A stretch of 64,000 nucleotides of DNA from Candidatus Gastranaerophilales bacterium (GCA_017415185.1 JAFQHZ010000017.1:1-64000); one strand, 5' to 3'. Shown: positions 36,105 through 44,120, counted from the stretch's first letter. Notes: generated from the sequence alone by a model not told the origin. Made by a program: numbers and translations.

Positions 36105-36908
36105 TTACCTTTCAACAATTAAGAATGATTTAACTCTTCTTTGATATTTTCCAAGAGAACCGATTGAAATATTTTTGTAATTAACCGCTGTGGATAAACC
36201 GCCATCGAAAGCCATAGATTTTTTAACTTTTAGTGTTTCTTCCATATAGTTTTTCATTTCGTAAGCGTCAACTTTGTGGTCTTTTGTGAATAAAACAATA
36301 TAAAGATATTTGCCCTTTAATCCGATTGCGGTTCTTTCTCTTCTTTTTAAAATATCTACACTTTGAGATTTTATAACATCATTTTCTTTTATTACAAACC
36401 CCTCTTGAACTAAGTCCATTGTAGGCAAAAGCATTGGACCTGCTTGAAGAGCATGTTTTATTTTGTAACCTTTTTTAATTGGGTCATTGTGCATTGCAAT
36501 ATCGAATTTTAATTTGTGTCTTTTGTTTTCAAGAATTCTCAATTCGGCACGAGAAAGAACGTTTTCGTGTCTTTTTTGTTTTTTTAATTCTTTCATTAGT
36601 TTCACATTGTCTTCAACATCTGCAACCATTTCATTATCAATGGTTACATAAGAAACGCTTTTTCCGTTTTTAACATCAAAAAAACCGCCATTTACAACGA
36701 AATCAAAACAATTATCATCATACACAACTTGAGGAGTTGTGAGTTTTTTTGTCATATATGGTTTTATTTTTTTGCCATATTTTTTTGTGTTGATTTTAAA
36801 AACGTGAATTCCTGCTGTATCGTTAATTACTTCAAATTTTTCTTTTGCTTGCAAGGGCAAAAAGCTTAATAACACAGACAATATTAAAAAAAGAATTCTT
36901 TTTTTCAT
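36105..36908 (-). CDS. Secreted phosphodiester glycosidase-family protein (NAGPA/DUF2233)
   Basis: 267 residues with a signal peptide (M-K-K-R, hydrophobic core, Q-A-K). Family motifs: V-N-G-G-F-F-D near 75, A-L-Q-A-G-P-M-L near 155, R-E-R-T-A-I-G near 195 and a C-terminal A-F-D-G-G-L-S-T-A. Characterised members hydrolyse GlcNAc-phosphodiester bonds and bacterial ones are often tied to exopolysaccharide. Substrate unknown here. The start overlaps the LptF/G stop (TAATG), which links it to LPS export; it would act outside the inner membrane. Confidence 0.82.
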   Translation of the reverse strand: MKKRILFLILSVLLSFLPLQAKEKFEVINDTAGIHVFKINTKKYGKKIKPYMTKKLTTPQVVYDDNCFDFVVNGGFFDVKNGKSVSYVTIDNEMVADVEDNVKLMKELKKQKRHENVLSRAELRILENKRHKLKFDIAMHNDPIKKGYKIKHALQAGPMLLPTMDLVQEGFVIKENDVIKSQSVDILKRRERTAIGLKGKYLYIVLFTKDHKVDAYEMKNYMEETLKVKKSMAFDGGLSTAVNYKNISIGSLGKYQRRVKSFLIVER

Positions 36909-38050
36909 TATAAATCCTTTACTTTCTTAATGATAAAAATTGAAATAATAAATAAAATTATTGGGAAACTTGCTGCAATAAATGGAGGCAAAACTCCTTT
37001 TTGCGCTAATAAATCAAAAAACGGCAATGTGATATAATATCCAAAAATCATACCAACTGCAATTGTAAAGCCAATAAGTCTTTGCGAGCGAGGAGGGGCG
37101 AAACCAAGTAAACATCCAATTATTGCAAATAATATACAAGTTAGTGGATGAAGATATCTTTGGTATAATTTTGCTTTGAAATATCTATATTCGTCTGAAA
37201 AATTCGCTCTTTTAAGGAGTTTTGTGTAGCTTTTGATTTGATGATTTGTGAAAACTCGCTCTTTTCTTGTGTTGTTGAGCATTAAATCAAAAACTTCTTG
37301 AGCCTGTTTGCCTTGGGTTAAAATTGGATAATTTTTTTGGTGTAAAACTTTTTTATATATTCCATCATCGTCAATTTCATAAATTAATGCGTCTTCTAAA
37401 ACCCAAGCGTTATCTGTTTTTTTGGCAAGTGGAGCAAACACAATGCTTTTAAACATTGTAGCATCGCTGTATTTTTCTTGCGAAAAGTTCATTACGGTTA
37501 TGTTATAAATTTCTTTTGGGGTAAAGTTTGATACAATTATGTTTTGTTTTGGAGTTTTATCAGGGTTTTCAACAATATAAACAAAATGGCTTCCGCCCCC
37601 TCTTGATTCTCCAAGCTTTTGGCTTGCACTTGGCACAAGTTTATCGTTTACCATATAACAAAAGAAAGACAAAACCACTCCAAGAACAATAACAGGCGCC
37701 ATGATTCTATTAAAAGAAAGTCCTATTCCTCTTAAAATTGAAAGTTCAGAATTTTTAGATAATCTATCAAATGTGAAAATTGAGCCTAATAAAATTCCGA
37801 CAGGAATGGCTTTTGCTAATACTTTTGGGATTTCAAGAATTAAAACTTTAAGCCCGTATATTGGAGTATATGTGTCTCTTAGAATTTTTTTGATAATTTT
37901 GAACAATGTTTCAGGAGCAATCCAAACAATGATAAAAAGAACTAAACAAACCAATGTTGCGCCCAAAACTTGCGACAAAACAAATTTATCCAAAAGAGTT
38001 ATTTTGGGGTCAAATTTGAAATTTTTAATTTTAGAAATAGCGTTTTGCAT
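36908..38050 (-). CDS. LPS export permease, LptF/LptG family (YjgP/YjgQ)
   Basis: 380 residues. Transmembrane helices lie at about 25-45, 65-90 and 110-130, with three more at about 300-380, enclosing a periplasmic beta-jellyroll region (about 135-290), the LptF/G layout. Proteobacteria use two paralogues, LptF and LptG; only one is visible here, so it may be a homodimer as reported or proposed for some lineages, or the partner is elsewhere. It works with LptB (next gene upstream) to lift LPS from the inner membrane. The start overlaps the lptB stop by TAATG, giving strong coupling. Confidence 0.92.
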   Translation of the reverse strand: MQNAISKIKNFKFDPKITLLDKFVLSQVLGATLVCLVLFIIVWIAPETLFKIIKKILRDTYTPIYGLKVLILEIPKVLAKAIPVGILLGSIFTFDRLSKNSELSILRGIGLSFNRIMAPVIVLGVVLSFFCYMVNDKLVPSASQKLGESRGGGSHFVYIVENPDKTPKQNIIVSNFTPKEIYNITVMNFSQEKYSDATMFKSIVFAPLAKKTDNAWVLEDALIYEIDDDGIYKKVLHQKNYPILTQGKQAQEVFDLMLNNTRKERVFTNHQIKSYTKLLKRANFSDEYRYFKAKLYQRYLHPLTCILFAIIGCLLGFAPPRSQRLIGFTIAVGMIFGYYITLPFFDLLAQKGVLPPFIAASFPIILFIISIFIIKKVKDL

Positions 38051-38790
38051 TATAATACGAAATCTTTTCCTAAATAAAATTCTTTAGCAACAGGGTCAAC
38101 TGCAACATCTGTGCTTTTTCCTGAAATTTTAATGCGACCATCAAAAATGACATTTGCTCTGTCTGTGATTGACAAAGTTGCTTTTGGGTTGTGATCGGTG
38201 ATTAGAATTCCAATATTTTTTTCTTTTGCAAGCTTGTGAATGTTGTCTTTGATTTCGCCAATTGCGATAGGGTCAATCCCTGTGAATGGTTCATCAAGAA
38301 GAATGAAAGAAGGAGTTGCAGCTAATGCTCTTGCAATTTCTACTCTTCTTCTTTCTCCTCCAGAAAGAGCAACAGAAGGCGCTGTTCTTAATTTTGCAAC
38401 GCCAAATTCGGTTAATAAATTTTCTAGTAAGTCTTTTTTTTCTTGTTCATTTAATTTTTCATTCATTTCAAGAACAAGTTTTAAATTATCTTCAACATTT
38501 AATTTTCTGAAAATCGATGTTTCTTGAGGAAGATAGCCAATTCCGAGTTTGGCTCTTTCGTTCATTGGAAGAGTGGTAACATCGATGATATTTCCATTAT
38601 CTTCTTCAATTAAAACTTGACCTTTGTTTGCTTTAACAAGCCCAACAACCATATAAAAAGTTGTGGTTTTTCCTGCGCCATTTGGTCCTAAAAGACCAAC
38701 AACTTCGCCTTTATTAACGTCAAAAGAAACATCATTAACAACCGAGCGGTCGCCATATATTTTAACAAGATTTTTAGCTATAATTCTCAT
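38050..38790 (-). CDS. lptB: LPS export ABC transporter ATPase LptB
   Basis: 246 residues, one ABC nucleotide-binding domain. Walker A G-P-N-G-A-G-K-T-T near 36-44, Q-loop with L-P-Q-E-T-S-I-F-R-K-L (the typical LptB sequence), signature L-S-G-G-E-R-R-R near 145, Walker B L-L-D-E-P-F near 162 and the H-loop I-T-D-H-N. It powers LPS extraction by LptF/G. An AGAGAG ribosome binding site precedes the ATG, and a TATTAT/TATAAT region at about 38811-38818 is its likely -10, separate from the formyltransferase gene upstream. Confidence 0.95.
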   Translation of the reverse strand: MRIIAKNLVKIYGDRSVVNDVSFDVNKGEVVGLLGPNGAGKTTTFYMVVGLVKANKGQVLIEEDNGNIIDVTTLPMNERAKLGIGYLPQETSIFRKLNVEDNLKLVLEMNEKLNEQEKKDLLENLLTEFGVAKLRTAPSVALSGGERRRVEIARALAATPSFILLDEPFTGIDPIAIGEIKDNIHKLAKEKNIGILITDHNPKATLSITDRANVIFDGRIKISGKSTDVAVDPVAKEFYLGKDFVL

Positions 38791-38828
38791 AAGTTCTCTC
38801 TTTTTTATGATTATAATACAAAAACGGA

Positions 38829-39698
38829 TTATTTTTGGACTTTAATTAAAAAATCGTTTCCTTTTAAAATGAAATATTTTGAATTATTTTCAATTATTGT
38901 ATATGGTTTTAAATTTGCGGTTTTTTCGTTGTTTTCTAAAAATTTATAATTTGGAATTTTGACATATCTTCGAGCAATTTTTACATAAGCATCCGCCCAA
39001 GGGTGAAGTGCTCTTAAATGGCGATAAACTTCTTCTTTTGTTTTTGTTAAATTGACAATCACTTCTTTTTGGGAAATTTGAGGTTCATAGCTTGCAAATT
39101 CTTCATTTTGCTTGATTGGTTGGATTTGGTTTTTATCATACAAGTTTAAAAAATCTTTAACCATACCTCTTGCAAGGCGAGTTGTCTTGTCTTTCAAGCT
39201 TTTTCCTGTTTCGTTTTCATCGATAGTTATTGCTTCTTGAAGGATTATGTCCCCTTTGTCAAATTTTTCGTTCATAAAATGAATCGTCAAGCCTGTGAGT
39301 TTTTGGTCCAAATAAATTGACCAAAAATATGGATTTGCTCCTCGATTTTTGGGTAAAAGCGCTGGATGGAAATTTATGCAGGGAAGATGTCTTAAAATAT
39401 TATGACCAAATTTTTCTGCCCAAGAGCCGCATATTATCATATCAGGCTTTAGTTTTTCCATTTCTTCAAAAAATTTTTCGCTATTAACGCTATTGCCTTT
39501 AATATCGTATAGGTTTTTTGTTTTTATTATTGTGTAATCTTTGCTTGGGTTGAAAATATCTTTAAAAAATAATTCAAAATTTGAATATTTAAGTCTGTCG
39601 TTTCGAAAAACGCCCAAAATTTCGTGGTTTGTTTCCTTTATTCCTTCGATTAAGGAATAAAGCATTTGCCCATATCCTACTAAAACAACTTTTGCCAT
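38829..39698 (-). CDS. Formyltransferase-family protein (Fmt/sugar formyltransferase type)
   Basis: 289 residues from the ATG at 39698 (M-A-K-V-V-L-V-G-Y-G-Q). Formyltransferase core: N-F-H-P-A-L-L-P-K-N-R-G-A-N-P contains the catalytic His and is followed by T-G-L-T-I-H-F-M-N-E and F-D-K-G-D-I-I, matching N10-formyl-THF-dependent enzymes. The C-terminal part (about 190-289) has L-R-A-L-H-P-W-A-D-A-Y, like the Fmt C-domain. Candidates are methionyl-tRNA formyltransferase or an amino-sugar N-formyltransferase for surface glycans; the lpt neighbours slightly favour the latter. A TTG at 39740 would lengthen it but lies before the promoter. Confidence 0.78.
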   Translation of the reverse strand: MAKVVLVGYGQMLYSLIEGIKETNHEILGVFRNDRLKYSNFELFFKDIFNPSKDYTIIKTKNLYDIKGNSVNSEKFFEEMEKLKPDMIICGSWAEKFGHNILRHLPCINFHPALLPKNRGANPYFWSIYLDQKLTGLTIHFMNEKFDKGDIILQEAITIDENETGKSLKDKTTRLARGMVKDFLNLYDKNQIQPIKQNEEFASYEPQISQKEVIVNLTKTKEEVYRHLRALHPWADAYVKIARRYVKIPNYKFLENNEKTANLKPYTIIENNSKYFILKGNDFLIKVQK

Positions 39699-39704
39699 AA
39701 AAAT

Positions 39705-39710
39705 ATTATA
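39705..39710 (-). promoter_or_regulatory. -10 element of the formyltransferase gene (leaderless layout)
   Basis: Minus strand consensus TATAAT, then ATTTTT, then the ATG at 39698. The -35 is weak. Confidence 0.6.
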
Positions 39711-39758
39711 CAATGAATTGATTTTCTTGTGATATTGCATTATAGTTTAAGTGTAGAT

Positions 39759-39831
39759 GGGTTCGTAGCTCAGTTGGTAGAGCAGGAGACTCTTAATCTC
39801 TTGGTCGTGGGTTCGAGTCCCACCGGGCCTA
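39759..39831 (+). tRNA. tRNA-Lys (anticodon CTT)
   Basis: Full cloverleaf by eye: acceptor 39759-39765 with 39824-39830 (several G-U pairs), D arm GCTC/GAGC, anticodon stem 39785-39789 with 39797-39801, loop CTCTTAA giving anticodon CTT (reads AAG), T arm GTGGG/CCCAC with TTCGAGT loop, discriminator A. CCA is not encoded. The 3' end is duplicated 120 bases downstream. Confidence 0.95.
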
Positions 39832-39842
39832 AACTTTATAAG

Positions 39843-39867
39843 CAGGGTATCTTAACCCTGTTTTTTT
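39843..39867 (+). terminator. Intrinsic terminator after tRNA-Lys
   Basis: CAGGGT (39843-39848), loop ATCTTA, ACCCTG (39855-39860), then seven T. A near-identical copy is at 40080-40103. Confidence 0.88.
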
Positions 39868-39963
39868 ATGCCCATGGTGGGAACGACCTCAAGGGTCGCC
39901 CTCTCCTCGAAAGACATTTAGTCTTTCTCGTCGGCAGAGTCACCGGGCCTAAAACTTAACGTA

Positions 39964-40001
39964 AAAAATCCCTAGAAAATTTGTTTTTTCTTGGGATTTT
40001 T
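39964..40001. terminator. Strong hairpin, possible intrinsic terminator
   Basis: Sixteen-base arms with one mismatch (39964-39979 and 39986-40001) around a six-base loop, with A and T runs on the outer ends. Confidence 0.6.
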
Positions 40002-40238
40002 AAGTGTGCCTTAGGATGTTAGAGCGTGACGCTCAAGCATTGAGCTTTAGCGGACAGCTCGTAACTGGACTTTATAGATAGGGTATCTTAACCCTGTTTT
40101 TTTATGCCCATGGTGGGAGCGACCTCAACCTCTTAAAGAAAATGTAAACTTTTGTAAATAAAACTTTTGATTTCGAGCAAGATTTTCAAGAAAAAAAACT
40201 TGATTATTATAACAGTTTAATTTAGGGGATAGGAAAAT

Positions 40239-40898
40239 ATGGAAGCAAATTTTGGAGGAGTATATTCATTACATAGCAGTCCTTATATTGGGCGAAGCAA
40301 TCCAATGCCAACGAGGCAAACTTATGTCGCTCCTAATGTTGCTTATAATGATGCAGAAAAAATTGCCAATAGCCTAGTTGCTCTTGCAAATTATACACTT
40401 GCTTCTGTTAATCCTAGGGATGTGCAACAAAATCCAACTTATGGCGAAACGGATACCGAAATTACAAGCGAGTTGTCTCGTTTGCAAAAACATCCTAAAT
40501 TAACTACTTTTGAAGGCTTAAAAAGAAATTCTAAATATGCGATAACTGTTAATAATTCTGGAAGATTGATGGTTGATGGAAATCTTTATGATGGAGTTAT
40601 TAAAACAATTGGAAAAGACGAAACAAAATATGTTGAATATAAACTTGGAAATCCTGTAACGATTGTGTCTCAATATCTTGATAGTGAAACAGGTGAAATT
40701 AGCGACAAAATGGTCATGAAATTAACAAAATATGAATACTGTAAAATGTCGCCTTATGTTACAAAAACAGAAAAAAGTTTAATTTTTGAAGAAAATTGGG
40801 ACAATCCAGGAAGTGAATCATATTTGGCTGTTCCGCCAGAAGTTCAAGCGCATGCTGGAATCACGCAAAAAGATAATTTAATTAAAAATTTTAGTTAA
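40239..40898 (+). CDS. Hypothetical protein with N-terminal F-G-G motif
   Basis: 219 residues, not recognised. No signal peptide or membrane helix. The N-terminus (M-E-A-N-F-G-G) and the following 35 residues are polar and Pro/Ser/Tyr-rich, then a helix (about 40-60) and a mixed alpha/beta domain with repeated short beta strands (about 95-165). Strong ribosome binding site AGGGGATAGGA before the ATG. It is monocistronic, closed by a terminator at 40900-40924. The N-terminal F-G motif recalls the F-K-G heads of other proteins in the window. Confidence 0.7.
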   Translation: MEANFGGVYSLHSSPYIGRSNPMPTRQTYVAPNVAYNDAEKIANSLVALANYTLASVNPRDVQQNPTYGETDTEITSELSRLQKHPKLTTFEGLKRNSKYAITVNNSGRLMVDGNLYDGVIKTIGKDETKYVEYKLGNPVTIVSQYLDSETGEISDKMVMKLTKYEYCKMSPYVTKTEKSLIFEENWDNPGSESYLAVPPEVQAHAGITQKDNLIKNFS

Positions 40899-40899
40899 A

Positions 40900-40924
40900 A
40901 AAAGACCCCTTTAAGGGGTCTTTT
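40900..40924. terminator. Bidirectional intrinsic terminator
   Basis: AAAAGACCCCTT (40900-40911) and AAGGGGTCTTTT (40913-40924), a nearly perfect palindrome between the hypothetical gene and the convergent zinc-ribbon gene. Confidence 0.9.
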
Positions 40925-40926
40925 AA

Positions 40927-41196
40927 TTATTCTTCTGAGCGTTTTGCAAAACATTCTTTGCAAAAAACTTCTTTGCCTTCAATTGGTTTGAATGGAACTT
41001 TTGTTGCAGCGCCACATGCGGAGCAAGTTGCGTCATAAAGTTTTCTTTTTGATTTGTGTTTTCTTGCTTTTCTGCAATCAGGGCAACGTTTTGGCACATT
41101 AACCAAGCCTTTTTGAGCGTAAAATTCTTGTTCTCCTGCGCTGAATACGAATTCCTTTCCGCAATCTTCACATACTAAATTTTGATCTTCGTACAT
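40927..41196 (-). CDS. Zinc-ribbon domain protein
   Basis: 89 residues. Four C-x-x-C pairs: C-E-D-C, C-P-D-C, C-S-A-C and C-K-E-C, forming two zinc ribbons. The first half (V-C-E-D-C-G-K-E-F-V-F-S-A-G-E-Q-E-F-Y) matches a widespread family of small probable zinc-ribbon proteins; the second resembles the C-x-x-C-G-x-x-T-x-V-P-F-K-P type. Function unknown in the family; nucleic-acid or protein binding is presumed. The ATG at 41196 has GGAG eight bases upstream; a longer frame to 41274 runs into leader sequence. Confidence 0.85.
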   Translation of the reverse strand: MYEDQNLVCEDCGKEFVFSAGEQEFYAQKGLVNVPKRCPDCRKARKHKSKRKLYDATCSACGAATKVPFKPIEGKEVFCKECFAKRSEE

Positions 41197-41321
41197 TTTT
41201 TGGTCTCCTTTTTTGTTTGTACTTATCAGACCGTAAGCGCACAAAATTTTTAAAAATAAGAATTCAACACGCAAATAGTTTGATTATGCTTATTTTATAA
41301 TTTTTTTGCCCTAATTGCAAT

Positions 41322-42695
41322 CTATTTCTTTAAAATTTCATAAATGGAATCTATTAGCGATGGCGTTGAAAGGATAAGCATTGTTTCGTTTTTTTCTAAT
41401 TCCCAATAGCAACACTGTATCGCATTTTTAATTGAGCCTTCCATGATAATTAAAGAAGGATTAACATTGGCATATTTAAGCCTTAGTGCCATATCATCAA
41501 AACGATTTCCTGTAACATAAATTTTATTTTCAAAATATGAAACAGAATTAAAATTTGCATCCCAAATCCAACTTGTGTCAATGCCGTCTTGCGTTTCGTC
41601 GTTTAAACAAAAGACGATTTTGGTGTTTTTTGTTGCATATAATTCACGCAAGGCAAGTGATAAAGAAGTTGGATTTTTAATTGTTTTGATTTTAATTTGT
41701 TTATTTTTATAGGTTAAAATATCTTCTCTGCCTTTCAAAAGCTTATAATCTTCAAAAGCGTTTGTTATGACTTTTCTTTCTATTCCAAGATTAATCGCAA
41801 TAGCAATAGCGCCAAGCGCATTATATGCGCCTTCAATTCCGCCAAAAGGCAATTTGAATACCATTTTGTTGTCGTTATAATAAGCAGTTAAAAAACAATA
41901 ATCTGCAAAAATTTTAACATCGGCACTTAAATCTAATTGCGGTCTTTTGAAACCGCAAGCACAGTTATATTGTCCAATATGGGAATAATGCCTTTTTTTG
42001 TAATCCAACATACAACCGCAATTGGGACATCTTAAAATGTCATTTTTTTGTGATAATTCAACTAAACTTTCGCCAAATTCGACATTATTAAAGCCATAAT
42101 AAAATTTGCTTCTTTTTTTGTTTAAAATTGTGTCGTTTTTGATTTCGTCAATCTTGTTAAACATTGGCTCGTCCGCATTGATTATCAAGTTAAGTTTTGA
42201 ATTAAGCGCAATTGCGTTTTGGATTCTTTCTTTTTTTTCTTCAAGGGTGATGAAATCTTTTTGGTCGAGCAACAAATTTCCAAGCAAAAGATAATCAAAT
42301 TTCATTGAATTAAAATATTGGTCTAGTTCAAATTCCCCTAATGCCATTGTGTAGTAATCTTTTTCGCATTCGGAAGCAAAAATGTCTAATCCGTGAGCCA
42401 AATCAAGAATAATTGAAGTTAAAGGAGGATATTTTTTCGAGCTTTTTGAAATATTTGAAATATAAGAATTGTCATTGCTTAATAAAATTTGGTTTATAAT
42501 GCTTGTTGTTAATGTTTTTCCGTTTGTTTGACAGATTGCAATTTTCCCTAATCTTGCATAGCTTTGAAGTTTTGACAAAATTTGCGGCAAATTATTGTCA
42601 ACAATTGAATCCAAATTAAATCTGTTTTCAAGATTTAATTTTTCAAGCATTTTATAAAGTCGTCCTGACCAGAGTATTGATGTTTTAAAATCCAT
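41322..42695 (-). CDS. murT: MurT-type Mur ligase (lipid II isoglutaminyl synthase subunit)
   Basis: 457 residues. Mur ligase core with P-loop Q-T-N-G-K-T-L-T-T near 56-64, a zinc-ribbon insert C-P-N-C-G-C ... Y-S-H-I-G-Q-Y-N-C-A-C-G-F near 220-250, and a C-terminal DUF1727-type domain (N-P-T-S-L near 330). This is the layout of MurT, which with the glutaminase GatD amidates D-Glu of lipid II. GatD is normally next door, but none is in this window: the upstream gene is divergent and the downstream one is the zinc-ribbon protein. AAGGAT precedes the ATG. Confidence 0.9.
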   Translation of the reverse strand: MDFKTSILWSGRLYKMLEKLNLENRFNLDSIVDNNLPQILSKLQSYARLGKIAICQTNGKTLTTSIINQILLSNDNSYISNISKSSKKYPPLTSIILDLAHGLDIFASECEKDYYTMALGEFELDQYFNSMKFDYLLLGNLLLDQKDFITLEEKKERIQNAIALNSKLNLIINADEPMFNKIDEIKNDTILNKKRSKFYYGFNNVEFGESLVELSQKNDILRCPNCGCMLDYKKRHYSHIGQYNCACGFKRPQLDLSADVKIFADYCFLTAYYNDNKMVFKLPFGGIEGAYNALGAIAIAINLGIERKVITNAFEDYKLLKGREDILTYKNKQIKIKTIKNPTSLSLALRELYATKNTKIVFCLNDETQDGIDTSWIWDANFNSVSYFENKIYVTGNRFDDMALRLKYANVNPSLIIMEGSIKNAIQCCYWELEKNETMLILSTPSLIDSIYEILKK

Positions 42696-42749
42696 TTTTA
42701 TCCTTAAAAATAATACAAGTTAGGTATAGAATTTCGATTTTACATATAT

Positions 42750-42755
42750 TATAAT
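42750..42755 (+). promoter_or_regulatory. -10 element of the gene at 42762 (leaderless layout)
   Basis: TATAAT, then ACATCA, then ATG at 42762. No clear -35. Confidence 0.6.
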
Positions 42756-42761
42756 ACATCA

Positions 42762-43178
42762 ATGAATGTTTTTATTTCCACATTGGCGATATTTTTGTTA
42801 ATATTTTGTGAAATTTTCCTCACAATATTTTGTATTAAAAAATTGAAAGAAATAGATGCTAAAGTTGATCAAATACATATAAAAATGCTTGAAGGTGCAA
42901 AAAAAGCGTTTGAAATTAATGATGAAATTCGAAAAACCATAAAAAAAATAAACAAAATTGTTAAACTATTAGCCAACGAAAGATTACATCAAATTAAAAG
43001 AATAATTATGATGATAGTGGATACTATACAAATAATTATTCTTCTTAGAAGCCTTGATTTAACAAAAGGCGCTAAGAAAATAGATTATAATATGCTTAAA
43101 AAGCTTGCTTTTGCAAAAATTATTCAACAAGCATTGAAAAAATTTCTCGATTTTGCGCATAATTTGTGTGCAATTTAA
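42762..43178 (+). CDS. Small N-anchored membrane protein of unknown function
   Basis: 138 residues, not recognised. One strong transmembrane helix at about 4-26 is followed by a Lys/Ile-rich, probably coiled-coil region (about 27-75) and further amphipathic helices. Very basic overall. It starts directly downstream of a TATAAT with the six-base spacing and lacks a ribosome binding site. It is divergent from murT. No partner gene is evident; the next gene has its own promoter. Confidence 0.6.
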   Translation: MNVFISTLAIFLLIFCEIFLTIFCIKKLKEIDAKVDQIHIKMLEGAKKAFEINDEIRKTIKKINKIVKLLANERLHQIKRIIMMIVDTIQIIILLRSLDLTKGAKKIDYNMLKKLAFAKIIQQALKKFLDFAHNLCAI

Positions 43179-43222
43179 TGTAACATATTTTTAATTTTTG
43201 CTCTTTATTTTTTTAAAAATGA

Positions 43223-43228
43223 TAGAAT
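43223..43228 (+). promoter_or_regulatory. -10 element of the gene at 43235 (leaderless layout)
   Basis: TAGAAT, then TAATTT, then ATG at 43235. TTGCTC at 43198-43203 (19-base spacer) is a possible -35. Confidence 0.6.
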
Positions 43229-43234
43229 TAATTT

Positions 43235-43459
43235 ATGAAATCATTTTTTCAAGACGAGTTTATAAATTCAAAAGTTTTGTCACGTTTAGCAAAAGAAATT
43301 AGACGTGAACAGCTTGACTGCGCAATTTCGGAGCTTGGTTATTTGAACGAACTGCAAAGTCATATTATTTCAAAATGTGATTTGACGCCATCACAAAATC
43401 AGGAATTGGAATTTATCAAAAAAGTAAACAATGCAAAACGAAAAAATATACAAGCATAG
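43235..43459 (+). CDS. Small hypothetical protein
   Basis: 74 residues, not recognised. Mostly helical, charged, with L-A-K-E-I-R-R-E-Q-L-D and a Lys/Arg-rich C-terminus. No signal or membrane segment. Supported as a gene by the promoter directly before its ATG and by its 29-base overlap with the following DUF2344 gene, which has no ribosome binding site of its own and would rely on this gene's translation. Confidence 0.6.
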   Translation: MKSFFQDEFINSKVLSRLAKEIRREQLDCAISELGYLNELQSHIISKCDLTPSQNQELEFIKKVNNAKRKNIQA

Positions 43460-44120
43460 GCTAAAATTAACTAAAAATAAAGAATTATGTTTTATTTCGC
43501 ACCTTGATTGGCAAAATTTGGTGTTAAAAGTTTTTAGACGTTGCGAGCTTAATTTGGTTTTGTCGCAAGGTTTTAATAAAATGCCAAAAGTTTCATATTC
43601 TCCCGCTTTGCCGATTTTTTTGGAGTCTGATTGTGAATTGGTTAATTTTCAAACTTATGAACCATTATCTTCTAATTTTATTGAAGAATTTGAAAAATAT
43701 TCTCCAAATGGATTGAGAGTTGTTGAATTAAAAGAAATTGATGAAAATACGCAAGAGCCTAAATCTTTGGAAAATTTTATCCAATGGGCGGGTTATATTG
43801 CAATTTGCGATTTTGAAAAAAATCATGTTTACAACATTGAAAAAATAAGGTATATTATAGAAAAGTGTTTGTCTTCGGATGAAATTTTAATCACGAAGAA
43901 AACTAAAAAAGGTATAGAAAAAACAATTAACTATCGAAATTCCCTGAAAACATTTGAAATTAAGGATGATGGTGTCTTAAGCTTTGTGTTAAAGGCAGGA
44001 CAAAATGAGCAAATCCCGTCCCTTCGTGCGGATGAATTTCTCAAAACAATATTTGGTGAAAGTAATATTTTCAAAATAAAAAGGGTAAAATTTTTCGATA
44101 CCGACTTGAGAGTTATTTAA
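43431..44120 (+). CDS. DUF2344 / TIGR03936 family protein
   Basis: 229 residues. The N-terminus (Y-K-H-R-L-K-L-T-K, then L-C-F-I-S-H-L-D) and F-R-R-C-E-L-N-L-V-L-S-Q-G-F-N-K-M-P-K match the family usually fused to or encoded beside a radical-SAM protein and RNase G. The exact function is not established; the context in many bacteria is ribosome/RNA metabolism. Here the radical-SAM partner is absent, but RNase G follows after 18 bases, supporting the assignment. Start ATG at 43431 lies inside the upstream gene. Confidence 0.85.
   Translation: MQNEKIYKHRLKLTKNKELCFISHLDWQNLVLKVFRRCELNLVLSQGFNKMPKVSYSPALPIFLESDCELVNFQTYEPLSSNFIEEFEKYSPNGLRVVELKEIDENTQEPKSLENFIQWAGYIAICDFEKNHVYNIEKIRYIIEKCLSSDEILITKKTKKGIEKTINYRNSLKTFEIKDDGVLSFVLKAGQNEQIPSLRADEFLKTIFGESNIFKIKRVKFFDTDLRVI

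Larger units (their letters stand above)
39832..40238. repeat. Gene-free repeat tract downstream of tRNA-Lys
   Basis: No gene in about 400 bases. Two 60-base direct repeats (39833-39892 and 40069-40128, four mismatches) each hold a terminator hairpin and GCCCATGGTGGGA. The tRNA 3' end (CACCGGGCCTAAA) recurs at 39941-39953. A hairpin GAAAGAC/GTCTTTC lies at 39909-39927. A long AT-rich hairpin with terminator features (39964-39979 with 39986-40001) follows. A structured element at 40004-40071 ends in GTAACTGGACT, a string also found at 58536-58546. The last 100 bases are AT-rich leader for the gene at 40239. Confidence 0.8.

Noticed and set aside
39729-39959. Open frame of 76 residues through tRNA-Lys
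   Set aside because: It is an artefact of the tRNA gene, its terminator and the repeat.
39759-40130. Integrated genomic island at tRNA-Lys
   Set aside because: The duplicated 3' end encloses only about 120 bases with no integrase or other gene, so at most a minimal element or remnant.
40923-41171. Second minus-strand frame inside the zinc-ribbon gene
   Set aside because: Shadow frame; the other frame has eight paired cysteines and a ribosome binding site.
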